Source of the DNA: Syntrophaceae bacterium UBA6252
GTDB lineage: Bacteria; Desulfobacterota; Syntrophia; Syntrophales; UBA6807
Assembly (NCBI GenBank): GCA_002441265.1
Contig: DJVQ01000010.1
Location: 25,825-51,912, forward strand
Length of the DNA: 26,088 nucleotides
Direction of reading: 5' to 3'
The notes beneath the pieces were generated by a model. The model did not search any database. It was not told the origin of the DNA and saw nothing but the letters and a program-made list of their open reading frames with translations. Shown one piece after another: positions 6,439-14,163 of this stretch. Made by a program: the position numbers and the translations under genes. Each line of letters begins with the position of its first letter. Positions within the stretch are counted from its first letter, which is position 1.

Positions 6439-7653
6439 TCACGCGTCCAGGTGTTCCTTTTCCTTCGGGTAATGCAGGTATAAGGCGGCGATGGCATTGT
6501 AATATTCCAGGAAAAGGCCGTTGAAGTCCTTCATCTCCTCGTCGTCGTCAAAGGGGATCCTCTCGAGGAGCGGATTGAAATAACTCCAGAACCTCTTTTT
6601 CATGGATTCTTCCCGGGGATCGAGGACCGCTTCCAGGACCGATTCCTTCAGACGGGAGAAGAGGGAGGTGAGCCCCTTGCGGGCCAGGAACCTCCGGATT
6701 TCCGATTCCAAACGGCGCTCCGCGTACAGCGCTTCCCGCAGGGCCCGCGCGGGTTCCTGCCTCAATTCCTCCTCCCTGAATTTCCGCGCGGCCTCCTCCG
6801 CCCGTTCCAGGTGGCAGTTCTTGAACTTGTTTCCCGATCCGCAGGGGCAGGGGTCGTTCCGGCCGATCCGGTGGACATTGTCCCGCAGGAACGTCTCCAG
6901 GTCCCTCTGGTTCTGTTCCTCCTGCTCCCGTTCCAGGAAGGCCCGCCTCGCTTCGGTTTCCCGGGTGCCGTAAAATCCGCGGAGGTCCATCCGGTAAACC
7001 GGCGTCGATTTCACGCCGCTGTAGAATTCCTCCATGTCGTCCCTGGTGAAGACTTCCAGGTCCAACTCCCCCGATTCGAACAGTTCCTCGAAAAAGGGTT
7101 TCAGGTCCGTCCGGTGCATCTGGGAGAAATCGGCGACGATGTCGGCCTTAACGTCAAAGGGCGTTTCGTCCGATTCGAGGAGGGAAAGGAAAAAGTCCTC
7201 GATTTTCTGGCGGGAATCGGGGTGGTCCTCCCAGAGGTTCCACAGACCCTCCATCTCGGCGCCCAGGCTCGTCCCCCCCTCCCGCATCCTTTCGCGAAAG
7301 GCCTCCATGATCGGGGGGAGCGCCGCCGTCCCGATCCTTGCGTAGCACTCGGGAAGGGCCTCCCAGATCCATTCCAGGTCGTGGATGTCCGCGTACGCGC
7401 TTGCCGTGAGCAGGGCGCCCATGGCCCGGGCGTCCCCAAGGATTCCGAGGATCTGGACGGCATGAACGGTGCTCCACCACCGTCCGGCACTGTCCCATTC
7501 GTAATTCTTTTCGTTCTCCAGCACCTCGCACAGAAGGGGGACGAGTGTTTCCCGGCGCCGTTGCGCCTCGTCCAGATACTCCTCGTCCAGGCGGTCGGCG
7601 GAGGTGTACAGAAGGTTCACGAATTCGATGTCGCCGAGATTCCGGTATTTCAA
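6439..7653 (-). CDS. SEC-C motif protein with helical-repeat N-terminus
   Basis: A protein of about 404 residues on the minus strand. The frame is open much further upstream, but protein-like sequence starts at a TTG at 7653 (MKYRNLGDIEF) preceded by GGAGGA at a good distance, so I choose that start. The N-terminal two thirds is helical and acidic and resembles HEAT-like repeats (HAVQILGILGDARAMGALLT, then LPPIMEAF). Around residue 264 lies a SEC-C zinc motif, IGRNDPCPCGSGNKFKNCH, with C269, C271, C280 and H281 as ligands. A helical C-terminal part of about 120 residues follows. SEC-C motifs bind zinc in SecA and in many uncharacterised proteins; here it is internal rather than terminal. It lies downstream of prfC on the same strand. 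Function unknown. Confidence 0.82.
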   Translation of the reverse strand: MKYRNLGDIEFVNLLYTSADRLDEEYLDEAQRRRETLVPLLCEVLENEKNYEWDSAGRWWSTVHAVQILGILGDARAMGALLTASAYADIHDLEWIWEALPECYARIGTAALPPIMEAFRERMREGGTSLGAEMEGLWNLWEDHPDSRQKIEDFFLSLLESDETPFDVKADIVADFSQMHRTDLKPFFEELFESGELDLEVFTRDDMEEFYSGVKSTPVYRMDLRGFYGTRETEARRAFLEREQEEQNQRDLETFLRDNVHRIGRNDPCPCGSGNKFKNCHLERAEEAARKFREEELRQEPARALREALYAERRLESEIRRFLARKGLTSLFSRLKESVLEAVLDPREESMKKRFWSYFNPLLERIPFDDDEEMKDFNGLFLEYYNAIAALYLHYPKEKEHLDA

Positions 7654-7750
7654 TGAAGTCCTCCGGGGGAGCGATGTCCCTGGTGGTTCCCTTTGATCAC
7701 AGGATCCTCCGGTTATCAAGAGAAAAACGATGGCGCGAAACGAAAACCGG

Positions 7751-9394
7751 TCAGTTCTGCTGGTGCTCCCGCGTTTTCCGGAAGGTGATGTCGGGCCAGT
7801 CGTCCGCGACGAACTTGAGATACCATTCGCTTGACGCAAGGAAGGTCAGGTTCCCGTCCCCGTCGAGGGCCAGGTTGTGATGGTTGGCCTTCTTGAATGC
7901 CTCCAGGCGCTCGACGTCGCCGCAATCCACCCAGCGGGCGGCGGTAAAATTCAGGGGTTCGTAGTCGGCGTCGACGCCGTACTCGGTCCGGAGCCGCGCC
8001 ACGGTCACGTCGAACTGGAGCGCCCCGACGGCCCCCAGGATGAACTCGCTTCCCGAGAGGGGCCGGAAGAGCTGCACCGCCCCCTCCTCGGCGAGCTGGG
8101 CCAGCCCCTTCTGGAGCTGCTTCGCCTTGAGTGGGCTTCTCAGCCGGACCCTCCGGAAATGTTCCGGCGCGAAATTCGGAATCCCGGTGAACCGGAGGGG
8201 CTCCCCCTCCGAGAACGTGTCTCCGATCCGGATCGTGCCGTGGTTGTAAATGCCGATGATGTCCCCCGGCCAGGCCTCCTCCGCGAAGGCCCGGTCCTGG
8301 GCCATGAAGATGATGGGATTCGCGATGAGGATGTCCTTGCCGGTCCGGTGATGTCGTACCCGCATCCCCCGCCGGAACCGGCCAGAGCAGACCCGCAGGA
8401 AGGCGAGGCGGTCCCGGTGCGCCGGGTCCATGTTGGCCTGGATCTTGAAGACGAAGCCCGAGAAGGCCTCCTCATCCGGAAGGACCATGCGGGTGACTGC
8501 GGCCCGCGGGAGGGGAGGGGGGGCGATTTCCACGAAGGCGTCGAGCATTTCCCGGACGCCGAAGTTGTTGAGGGCGCTCCCGAAGAAGACGGGGGTCTGG
8601 CTTCCCTTGAGGTAATCGTTCAGATCGAAGGGATTGGCCGCCCCCTCCAGGAGGGCGATGTCTTCCCGGAGTTCGCCGGCCTGGCTGCCCAGGCGGTCGT
8701 CGAGGACGGGATCGTCGAGATCGCTCACGGTGACCATGTCCCCGGTGAGGCGCGCCTCGCCGGGCGTGAAGAGGTTCAGTCCCTTCCGGTAGAGGTTGTA
8801 GGTCCCCTTGAAGCGCTTGCCCATGCCGATGGGCCAGGACAGGGGGGCGCACTCGATCTGGAGGCTGTCCTCGATGTCGCCGAGGAGATCCAGGGGCGGC
8901 ATCCCCTCCCGGTCGAGCTTGTTGATGAACGTCAGGATGGGGGTGTTGCGCATCCGGCAGACTTCCATGAGCTTTCGGGTCTGGGACTCCACGCCCTTGA
9001 CGCTGTCGATGACCATGACCGCGCTGTCCACGGCGGTCAACACCCGGTAGGTGTCCTCTGAGAAATCCTGGTGCCCCGGCGTGTCGAGGAGATTGATCTC
9101 GTACCCCCGGTAGTCGAACTTCATCACCGAGCTCGTGACGGAGATGCCCCGCTCCTGTTCGATGGCGAGCCAGTCGCTGGTGGCGTGGCGCCCCGCCTTA
9201 CGGGCCTTCACGGAGCCCGCCATGAGGATCGCCCCCCCGAAGAGGAGGAGCTTTTCCGTGAGGGTCGTCTTTCCCGCGTCGGGGTGGCTGATGATGCCGA
9301 AGGTGCGGCGGCGGGCGATCTCCGCCTTCCGGGACCTGGCTTCATGGGAAGGGTGAACGTTTGCCGTCGCTGCGGCGCTTCCGTGGTGCTGCAT
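7751..9394 (-). CDS. prfC: Peptide chain release factor 3 (RF3)
   Basis: GTPase of about 547 residues that recycles RF1/RF2 from the ribosome after peptide release. The G domain is clear: GIISHPDAGKTTLTEKLLLF (P-loop, RF3 style), the switch region RGISVTSSVMKFDY, DTPGHQDFSEDTYR (G3) and FINKLDREG (G4). The central and C-terminal parts carry RF3-specific segments such as GLAQLAEEGAVQLFRP and VGALQFDV. The start is ATG 9394 with GGGAGG upstream. The N-terminus is about 20 residues longer than in E. coli RF3, so a later start is possible. A sigma-70-type promoter and a perfect inverted repeat lie immediately upstream on the minus strand. Confidence 0.96.
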   Translation of the reverse strand: MQHHGSAAATANVHPSHEARSRKAEIARRRTFGIISHPDAGKTTLTEKLLLFGGAILMAGSVKARKAGRHATSDWLAIEQERGISVTSSVMKFDYRGYEINLLDTPGHQDFSEDTYRVLTAVDSAVMVIDSVKGVESQTRKLMEVCRMRNTPILTFINKLDREGMPPLDLLGDIEDSLQIECAPLSWPIGMGKRFKGTYNLYRKGLNLFTPGEARLTGDMVTVSDLDDPVLDDRLGSQAGELREDIALLEGAANPFDLNDYLKGSQTPVFFGSALNNFGVREMLDAFVEIAPPPLPRAAVTRMVLPDEEAFSGFVFKIQANMDPAHRDRLAFLRVCSGRFRRGMRVRHHRTGKDILIANPIIFMAQDRAFAEEAWPGDIIGIYNHGTIRIGDTFSEGEPLRFTGIPNFAPEHFRRVRLRSPLKAKQLQKGLAQLAEEGAVQLFRPLSGSEFILGAVGALQFDVTVARLRTEYGVDADYEPLNFTAARWVDCGDVERLEAFKKANHHNLALDGDGNLTFLASSEWYLKFVADDWPDITFRKTREHQQN

Positions 9395-9443
9395 CCTCGA
9401 TCGTGACCTCCCGCGGCATGTGTCCTGCGGTACAGCCGGGATT

Positions 9444-9466
9444 CCGTCCTCCCCGGGGGAGGACGG
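9444..9466 (-). promoter_or_regulatory. Perfect 11+1+11 inverted repeat in the prfC leader
   Basis: CCGTCCTCCCC at 9444-9454 and its exact complement at 9456-9466 flank a single G. On the minus strand it starts at about +1 of the predicted prfC transcript. It could be an operator covering the start site or a stable 5'-end RNA hairpin. No T-run follows, so it is not a terminator. Confidence 0.6.
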
Positions 9467-9473
9467 GGTACGA

Positions 9474-9502
9474 TCCATACGACAGTTCTTCCTTTATGTC
9501 AA
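9474..9502 (-). promoter_or_regulatory. Sigma-70-type promoter of prfC
   Basis: On the minus strand, TTGACA (9502-9497) is a perfect -35. A 17-base spacer precedes TATGGA (9479-9474), a moderate -10. Transcription would begin near 9466, about 70 bases before the prfC ATG. Confidence 0.65.
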
Positions 9503-9686
9503 CAGGTCTTGTAAAAAAAGAGGACATTGGAAAACACGGGCTTTTTCTGCGTTTTCCGTTTCCGTTTTCCGCCGGCCCGGAAGGACCGGGCTACATCGAA
9601 CAATCTCTAAACAATCGCTTTTCGGTATCGGCACCGGTCACGAAGAAGGGGCAACGGCCGAAATGGCGCCTGCAAGGGGCGCAGGA
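9503..9686. other. Gene-free stretch upstream of the 6S-like fold
   Basis: No convincing gene is seen on either strand. A short hairpin (GCCCGG at 9575-9580 with CCGGGC at 9586-9591) is present without a T-run. Repeated TTTTCCG words occur around 9550-9570. I find no strong promoter leading into the structured segment that follows; TCTAAA at 9606-9611 is only a weak -10-like match. Confidence 0.4.
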
Positions 9687-9853
9687 CGGTTTTGAAGGCG
9701 AATAAGCGCCTTTTCGCTCACGGTTCCTTTCGAAGCGGAACGCCCGCAACACCGCTTGTCCGAGCCTGATGGCCCCACAGGGCAAATCCGCGGTGTTGCA
9801 GTGGAGCGAGAATATTGGAACCGTCGAAAAGCGGTTCCTGAGCCGAAAAACCG
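9687..9853 (+). ncRNA. Candidate 6S-like structured RNA upstream of purD
   Basis: Nested complementary segments form one long interrupted hairpin: 9687-9693 with 9847-9853; TTTTCG (9711-9716) with CGAAAA (9825-9830); ACGGTTCC (9720-9727) with GGAACCGT (9817-9824); GCAACACCGC (9746-9755) with GCGGTGTTGC (9790-9799); and TTGTCC (9756-9761) with GGGCAA (9780-9785). Between the second and third of the perfect outer stems lies an internal bubble of 18 and 17 bases. A large central bubble in a long hairpin is the signature of 6S RNA, which mimics an open promoter. The 3' strand can also form its own hairpin (9817-9823 with 9832-9838), as known 6S RNAs do. purD has its own promoter further downstream, so this need not be a purD leader. 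Ends, strand and family are uncertain. Confidence 0.42.
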
Positions 9854-9911
9854 GTCCGCGCCCCTCCACGGCAACCCTCTCCGGCAAGGTGCCGCCGGTC
9901 GCGGCCCGCAA

Positions 9912-9940
9912 TTGACGGGAAAACCGATTTTCGATATAGT
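9912..9940 (+). promoter_or_regulatory. Sigma-70-type promoter of purD
   Basis: TTGACG at 9912-9917, a 17-base spacer, and TATAGT at 9935-9940 give a strong consensus-like promoter. The predicted start near 9947 leaves a leader of about 30 bases before the purD ATG. Confidence 0.75.
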
Positions 9941-9978
9941 CGAGACACTTTTTTCATCTTCGAAACCGGGGAGGAACC

Positions 9979-11310
9979 ATGGTGCGCATTCTGCTCATCG
10001 GCAACGGGGCAAGGGAACATGTCCTTGCCGAATCCCTCGTCAACTCCGCCGGCCGCCCCCGGCTTTTTTCGTACATGAAGGCGAACAATCCGGGGATCGC
10101 GGCCCTGTCGGCGGGAGTTGCCGTCGGTTCCTACGGGGACCTGGACCGGATCGGCCGGTTCTGCCGGGAAGGGGCCGTCGATTTCGCCGTCATCGGCCCG
10201 GAAGACCCCCTGAACCTCGGCGTGGCGGACCACCTGAAGACCCTGGGGATCCCCTCGGTGGGCCCGACGAAAAGCCTCGCCAGGCTGGAGACCTCGAAGA
10301 CGTTCACGAGAAATCTCCTGGAAAAATACGGGATCCAGGGAAACCCCCGGTTCCGGGTGTTCCGGGACGAAAGCGGCCTCGAGGCCTTCCTCGACGGACT
10401 GGACGGCGTGGTGCTGAAGCCGGACGGCCTGACGGGAGGAAAAGGCGTTCTCGTCCAGGGCGACCATTTCCAGGACAAAAAGGAGGCCCTGTCCCGGGCG
10501 AAGGACATCCTGAAGGAAAGCGGGTCGGTCGTCGTGGAGGAGAAGCTGGAAGGGGAGGAATTCTCCCTCCAGTGCCTCAGCGACGGGAAAACGGTCGTCG
10601 CCACGCCCCCCGTCCAGGACCACAAGCGGCGTTTCGTCGGCGACCGGGGGCCCAACACGGGGGGAATGGGTTCCTATTCGGCGGAGGACCACCTCCTTCC
10701 CTTCCTGAAGAAGGAGGACGTGGAGGAGGGGCTCCGGATCACCCGGGCCGTGGCCGGCGCCCTGTACCGGGAAACGGGGGAATACTACAAGGGGGTCATG
10801 TACGGCGGCTTCATCGTCACCCGCAACGGGGTGAGGCTCCTGGAATACAACGCCCGGTTCGGCGATCCCGAAGCCATGAACATCCTCCCCCTCCTGAAGA
10901 CCGATTTCGTCGAGGTCTGCCGGGCGGTCATCGAAGGAACGCTCCATTCCCTCGACGTGGTTTTCGACGGGAAGGCGACGGTCTGCAAGTACGTCGTTCC
11001 CAAGGGATACGGGCTTCCCGCGGACCATCCCGACGCCCGCTCCACCTCGGCGAAGATCGACGTGGGCGACGTGAAGGGGGCCAGGCTGTATTACGCCTCG
11101 GTGGACCAGAGGCCGGACGGCCTTTACATGAGCACCTCCCGCGCCATCGGCGTCGTCGGCATCGCCGGGACGCTGGAACAGGCGGAGCGGATCGCCGAGG
11201 AGGCCGTTTCCGCCATCCGGGGACCGGTGGACCACCGGCCCGACATCGGGACGAAGACCCTCCTCGAGCAGCGGATCCGCCACATGGCGAAGATCCGTCC
11301 CGCGAAATGA
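9979..11310 (+). CDS. purD: Phosphoribosylamine-glycine ligase, archaeal-like form
   Basis: ATP-grasp enzyme of 443 residues that joins glycine to 5-phosphoribosylamine to give GAR, step two of purine synthesis. The N-terminal motif is RILLIGNGAREHVLAESL. The ATP-grasp core has GVVLKPDGLTGGKGVLVQ, VVVEEKLEGEEFSLQCLSDG and RGPNTGGMGSYSAED; the metal-binding segment is LEYNARFGDPEAM. In place of the usual bacterial opening (typically ending in a PGN-G motif) it reads LFSYMKANNPGIAALS, and it has GGMGSYS rather than GGMGAYS. From memory both match archaeal PurD proteins. The start is ATG 9979 with an AGGAA ribosome binding site and a promoter at 9912-9940. purH follows after 85 bases without an obvious terminator. 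Confidence 0.94.
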   Translation: MVRILLIGNGAREHVLAESLVNSAGRPRLFSYMKANNPGIAALSAGVAVGSYGDLDRIGRFCREGAVDFAVIGPEDPLNLGVADHLKTLGIPSVGPTKSLARLETSKTFTRNLLEKYGIQGNPRFRVFRDESGLEAFLDGLDGVVLKPDGLTGGKGVLVQGDHFQDKKEALSRAKDILKESGSVVVEEKLEGEEFSLQCLSDGKTVVATPPVQDHKRRFVGDRGPNTGGMGSYSAEDHLLPFLKKEDVEEGLRITRAVAGALYRETGEYYKGVMYGGFIVTRNGVRLLEYNARFGDPEAMNILPLLKTDFVEVCRAVIEGTLHSLDVVFDGKATVCKYVVPKGYGLPADHPDARSTSAKIDVGDVKGARLYYASVDQRPDGLYMSTSRAIGVVGIAGTLEQAERIAEEAVSAIRGPVDHRPDIGTKTLLEQRIRHMAKIRPAK

Positions 11311-11395
11311 TCCCCGGGACGGGGATGGAAACGGCCGCATTCCGCCCGTTCCGGACCCGCCCGGAAACGACACGACAAAGAAAGGAACATTCAGG

Positions 11396-12961
11396 ATGAT
11401 GAATCCGATTCAAAGGGCCCTGATCAGCGTCACCGACAAGAGGGGCATTGTGGAATTCGCCAGGGGACTTCACGCCCTCGGCGTTGAAATCCTCTCCACG
11501 GGGGGGACGGCGAAACAGCTCGAGGCGGACGGGATCCCCGTCCGGGAGGTCTCCGATTACACGGGATTCCCCGAGATGATGGACGGGCGGCTGAAGACGC
11601 TCCATCCCAAGGTTCACGGGGGCATCCTTTTTCTCCGGGACGTAGAGGAACACCGTCAGGCGGCGGAAAAGCACGGGATCCTTCCCATCGACATGGTGGT
11701 CATCAACCTGTACCGCTTCGAGGAGACGGTGGCGAAACCGGGGTGCACCCTGGAAGAGGCCGTCGAGAACATCGACATCGGGGGACCGGCCATGATCCGG
11801 GCGGCGGCGAAGAACCACCCCTTCGTCACGGTGGTCACCGACCCGTCCGACTACGGGAAGATCCTGGAGGAACTCCGGGCCGGCGGGGGAAGGATCTCCC
11901 GGGAAACGAACTTCAAAATGGCCGCGAAGGCCTTTCAGCTCACCGCCCGTTACGACGGGGCCATCTCCAACTATCTGGGTGCCGTCGAGAAGGAGGGAGG
12001 TCCCGCGGAGTTTCCCGACACCCTGACGGTCCAGTTCGTCAAGGCCCAGGATCTCCGGTACGGCGAGAACCCCCACCAGAAGGCGGCCTTCTACCGGGAA
12101 TGGGACATCCTGCCCTCCTCCATCGGCGGCGGGCGTCAGCTCCAGGGGAAGGAACTTTCCTACAACAACATCATGGACGGCGACGCGGCGTGGCAGATGG
12201 CCTCCGATTTCGACCAGCCGGCGGCGGTCATCATGAAGCACGCCAACCCCTGCGGGGCCGCCCTGTCGGCGGGGTCGCTCGTGGAGGCGTACAGGAAGTC
12301 CATGGAAACGGACCCCGTGGCGGCCTTCGGGGGCATCGTGGCCCTGAACCGGAAGGTGGACCGGAAGACCGCCGAGGAACTGGCCAAAACCTTTCTCGAG
12401 GTCATCCTGGCCCCCGGGTTCGAGGAGGACGCCCTTGCCGTCCTCGGGTCCAAGAAGAACGTCCGGCTCATCGAGATTTCCCCGTCCGGCGCGGGTCCCC
12501 TGCGGGAGTTCGATTACCGCAGGGTGAAGGGCGGCCTTCTCGTTCAGGACCGGGACCTGGAAAGGGACGATCTGCGGCTCGCCCGGGTCGTGACGAAACG
12601 GCCCCCCACGGAGGAGGAATACAGGGCCCTCGATTTCGCCTGGCGGGTGGTGAAGCACGTGAAGTCCAACGCCATCGTCCTGGCGACGGACACCCGGCTC
12701 GTGGGGGTCGGGGCCGGCCAGATGAGCCGGGTGGACTCGGTGAGGCTCTCCGTGATGAAGGCGAACCTGCCCACGAAGGGAACGGTGCTCGCGTCCGACG
12801 CCTTCTTCCCGTTCCGGGACGGCGTCGATCTCGCCGCCCAGGCGGGGGTAACGGCCATCGTTCAGCCCGGCGGCTCCGTCCGGGACGAGGAGGCCATCAC
12901 GGCGGCGAACGAGCACGGCATGGCCATGATCTTCACCGGGCGAAGGCATTTCCGCCATTGA
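11396..12961 (+). CDS. purH: Bifunctional AICAR transformylase / IMP cyclohydrolase
   Basis: A 521-residue enzyme for the last two steps of IMP synthesis. The N-terminal IMP cyclohydrolase (about residues 1-195) has RALISVTDKRGIVEFARGLH, STGGTAKQL, DGRLKTLHPKVHGGIL and the NIDIGGPAMIRAAAKN motif. The C-terminal AICAR transformylase contains LRYGENPHQKAAFY, GKELSYNNIMDGDAAW, the catalytic KHANPCGAA region and VKHVKSNAIVLA. Length and motif order are normal. Translation starts at ATG 11396, immediately followed by a second ATG, with AAAGGAA upstream. It is the second gene of the purD-purH-purE-tsaC cluster. Confidence 0.97.
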   Translation: MMNPIQRALISVTDKRGIVEFARGLHALGVEILSTGGTAKQLEADGIPVREVSDYTGFPEMMDGRLKTLHPKVHGGILFLRDVEEHRQAAEKHGILPIDMVVINLYRFEETVAKPGCTLEEAVENIDIGGPAMIRAAAKNHPFVTVVTDPSDYGKILEELRAGGGRISRETNFKMAAKAFQLTARYDGAISNYLGAVEKEGGPAEFPDTLTVQFVKAQDLRYGENPHQKAAFYREWDILPSSIGGGRQLQGKELSYNNIMDGDAAWQMASDFDQPAAVIMKHANPCGAALSAGSLVEAYRKSMETDPVAAFGGIVALNRKVDRKTAEELAKTFLEVILAPGFEEDALAVLGSKKNVRLIEISPSGAGPLREFDYRRVKGGLLVQDRDLERDDLRLARVVTKRPPTEEEYRALDFAWRVVKHVKSNAIVLATDTRLVGVGAGQMSRVDSVRLSVMKANLPTKGTVLASDAFFPFRDGVDLAAQAGVTAIVQPGGSVRDEEAITAANEHGMAMIFTGRRHFRH

Positions 12962-12985
12962 GCGGCCGGGAAAGGGTCGGATCTC

Positions 12986-13507
12986 ATGAAAAGGAAGAAA
13001 AGGGAAGCGGCGGAGACGGCGGCCCCCCGGGTCGCCATCGTCATGGGGAGTGACTCGGACATGGAGATCATGAGGGAGTCGGCGGCGGTTCTCGATGAAT
13101 TCGCCGTTCCCTACGAACTGTTTCTCACCTCGGCGCACCGGACGCCGGAGCGGACGGCGGCGTACGCCGACGCCGCGCCGGCCCGGGGCATCCGGGCGTT
13201 CATCGTCGGCGCCGGGGCGGCGGCCCATCTGGCGGGCGTGATCGCTTCCCGGACCCTCCTTCCCGTCATCGGCGTCCCCATCGACGCCACGGCCCTCCGC
13301 GGGCTCGACGCCCTCCTCTCCACGGTCCAGATGCCCGGCGGGGTCCCCGTGGCGGCCATGGCCATCGGGAAGGCGGGGGCGAAAAACGGGGCCCTCCTCG
13401 CCGTCCAGATCATGGCGCTGGGCGATGACGGGCTCCGGGAAAAACTCGCCGCCCACAGGAGAAAGATGGCCGCCGACGTGGAGAAAAAGCAGGAAACCCT
13501 CCGGTGA
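12986..13507 (+). CDS. purE: N5-carboxyaminoimidazole ribonucleotide mutase
   Basis: Class I PurE of 173 residues, which moves the carboxylate of N5-CAIR to give CAIR in purine synthesis. Signature segments are VAIVMGSDSDMEIM (about residues 16-29), the catalytic TSAHRTPER and AGAAAHLAGV, and LLSTVQMPGGVPVAAM. The first 14 residues (MKRKKREAAETAAP) are a charged extension before the Rossmann-like core. Partner purK, which makes N5-CAIR, is not in the window. The gene starts 24 bases after purH, and its stop overlaps the GTG of the next gene (GTGA at 13504-13507). Confidence 0.96.
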   Translation: MKRKKREAAETAAPRVAIVMGSDSDMEIMRESAAVLDEFAVPYELFLTSAHRTPERTAAYADAAPARGIRAFIVGAGAAAHLAGVIASRTLLPVIGVPIDATALRGLDALLSTVQMPGGVPVAAMAIGKAGAKNGALLAVQIMALGDDGLREKLAAHRRKMAADVEKKQETLR

Positions 13508-14145
13508 ATGTCCTGACCATCCTTCCGGACCGGCCCGGGGCGGAGGAACTGGCGAAAGCGGTCCGTCTCCTCCGGGAGGGCCGGGTACTGGCCTTTCCAA
13601 CGGAAACCTTTTACGGGCTCGCCTGCGACGGGAAAAACGAAGCGGCGGTGGAGCGGTTGTTCCGGGTAAAGGGCCGGGACTTCCGGAAGCCCGTTCCCGT
13701 CATCATCGGGGACCGGAAGGCCCTCGAAGGGATCGCGGCGGAGGTCCCCCCGGAGGCGGAGGCGCTCATCCGGGCGTTCTGGCCGGGGGCGCTCACCCTG
13801 GTCCTGAAGGCGCTCCCCGGGGTCTCCCCGAGGCTCACCGCGGGCACCGGGAAAATCGGCGTCCGGCTTTCGAGCCACCCCGTCGCCCGGGAACTGGCCA
13901 GAGGCCTCGGGGGCCCCGTGACGGCGACAAGCGCCAATCTTGCCGGGGAAAAGGAATGTTCGACGGCTGAGGATGTCCTCCTGGCCCTGGGGGACCGGAT
14001 CGACGGCGTGATCGACGGCGGGAGGACGCCCGGGGGATCGGGGTCGACCCTGGTGGACGTCACGGTGAAGCCGCCGGCGATTCTCCGGAAAGGCGCCGTC
14101 CCGGAGGAACGGATCGCGGCCGTTCTCGGGGAGGGCCTCCGGTGA
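13504..14145 (+). CDS. tsaC: L-threonylcarbamoyladenylate synthase (TsaC/Sua5/YrdC family)
   Basis: A 213-residue YrdC-domain protein that makes threonylcarbamoyl-AMP from threonine, bicarbonate and ATP, the first step of t6A modification of ANN-decoding tRNAs. The nucleotide-binding motifs are clear: AFPTETFYGLACD (residues 30-42), RLFRVKGRDFRKPVPVII, FWPGALTLVL, GVRLSSHPVARELA and PVTATSANLAGE. It is the YrdC domain alone plus a short tail, without the Sua5 C-terminal domain. Translation starts at a GTG inside the purE stop region, implying coupling to purE, an association with no obvious functional reason. It ends 18 bases before a convergent gene. Confidence 0.93.
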   Translation: MNVLTILPDRPGAEELAKAVRLLREGRVLAFPTETFYGLACDGKNEAAVERLFRVKGRDFRKPVPVIIGDRKALEGIAAEVPPEAEALIRAFWPGALTLVLKALPGVSPRLTAGTGKIGVRLSSHPVARELARGLGGPVTATSANLAGEKECSTAEDVLLALGDRIDGVIDGGRTPGGSGSTLVDVTVKPPAILRKGAVPEERIAAVLGEGLR

Positions 14146-14163
14146 TCCCGCGGCGGTGACCGC

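Noticed and set aside
10928..13600. 890-residue minus-strand open frame across purD, purH and purE
   Set aside because: It is opposite three unmistakable purine genes, and its composition (Pro, Arg, Gly, His) is that of a shadow frame.
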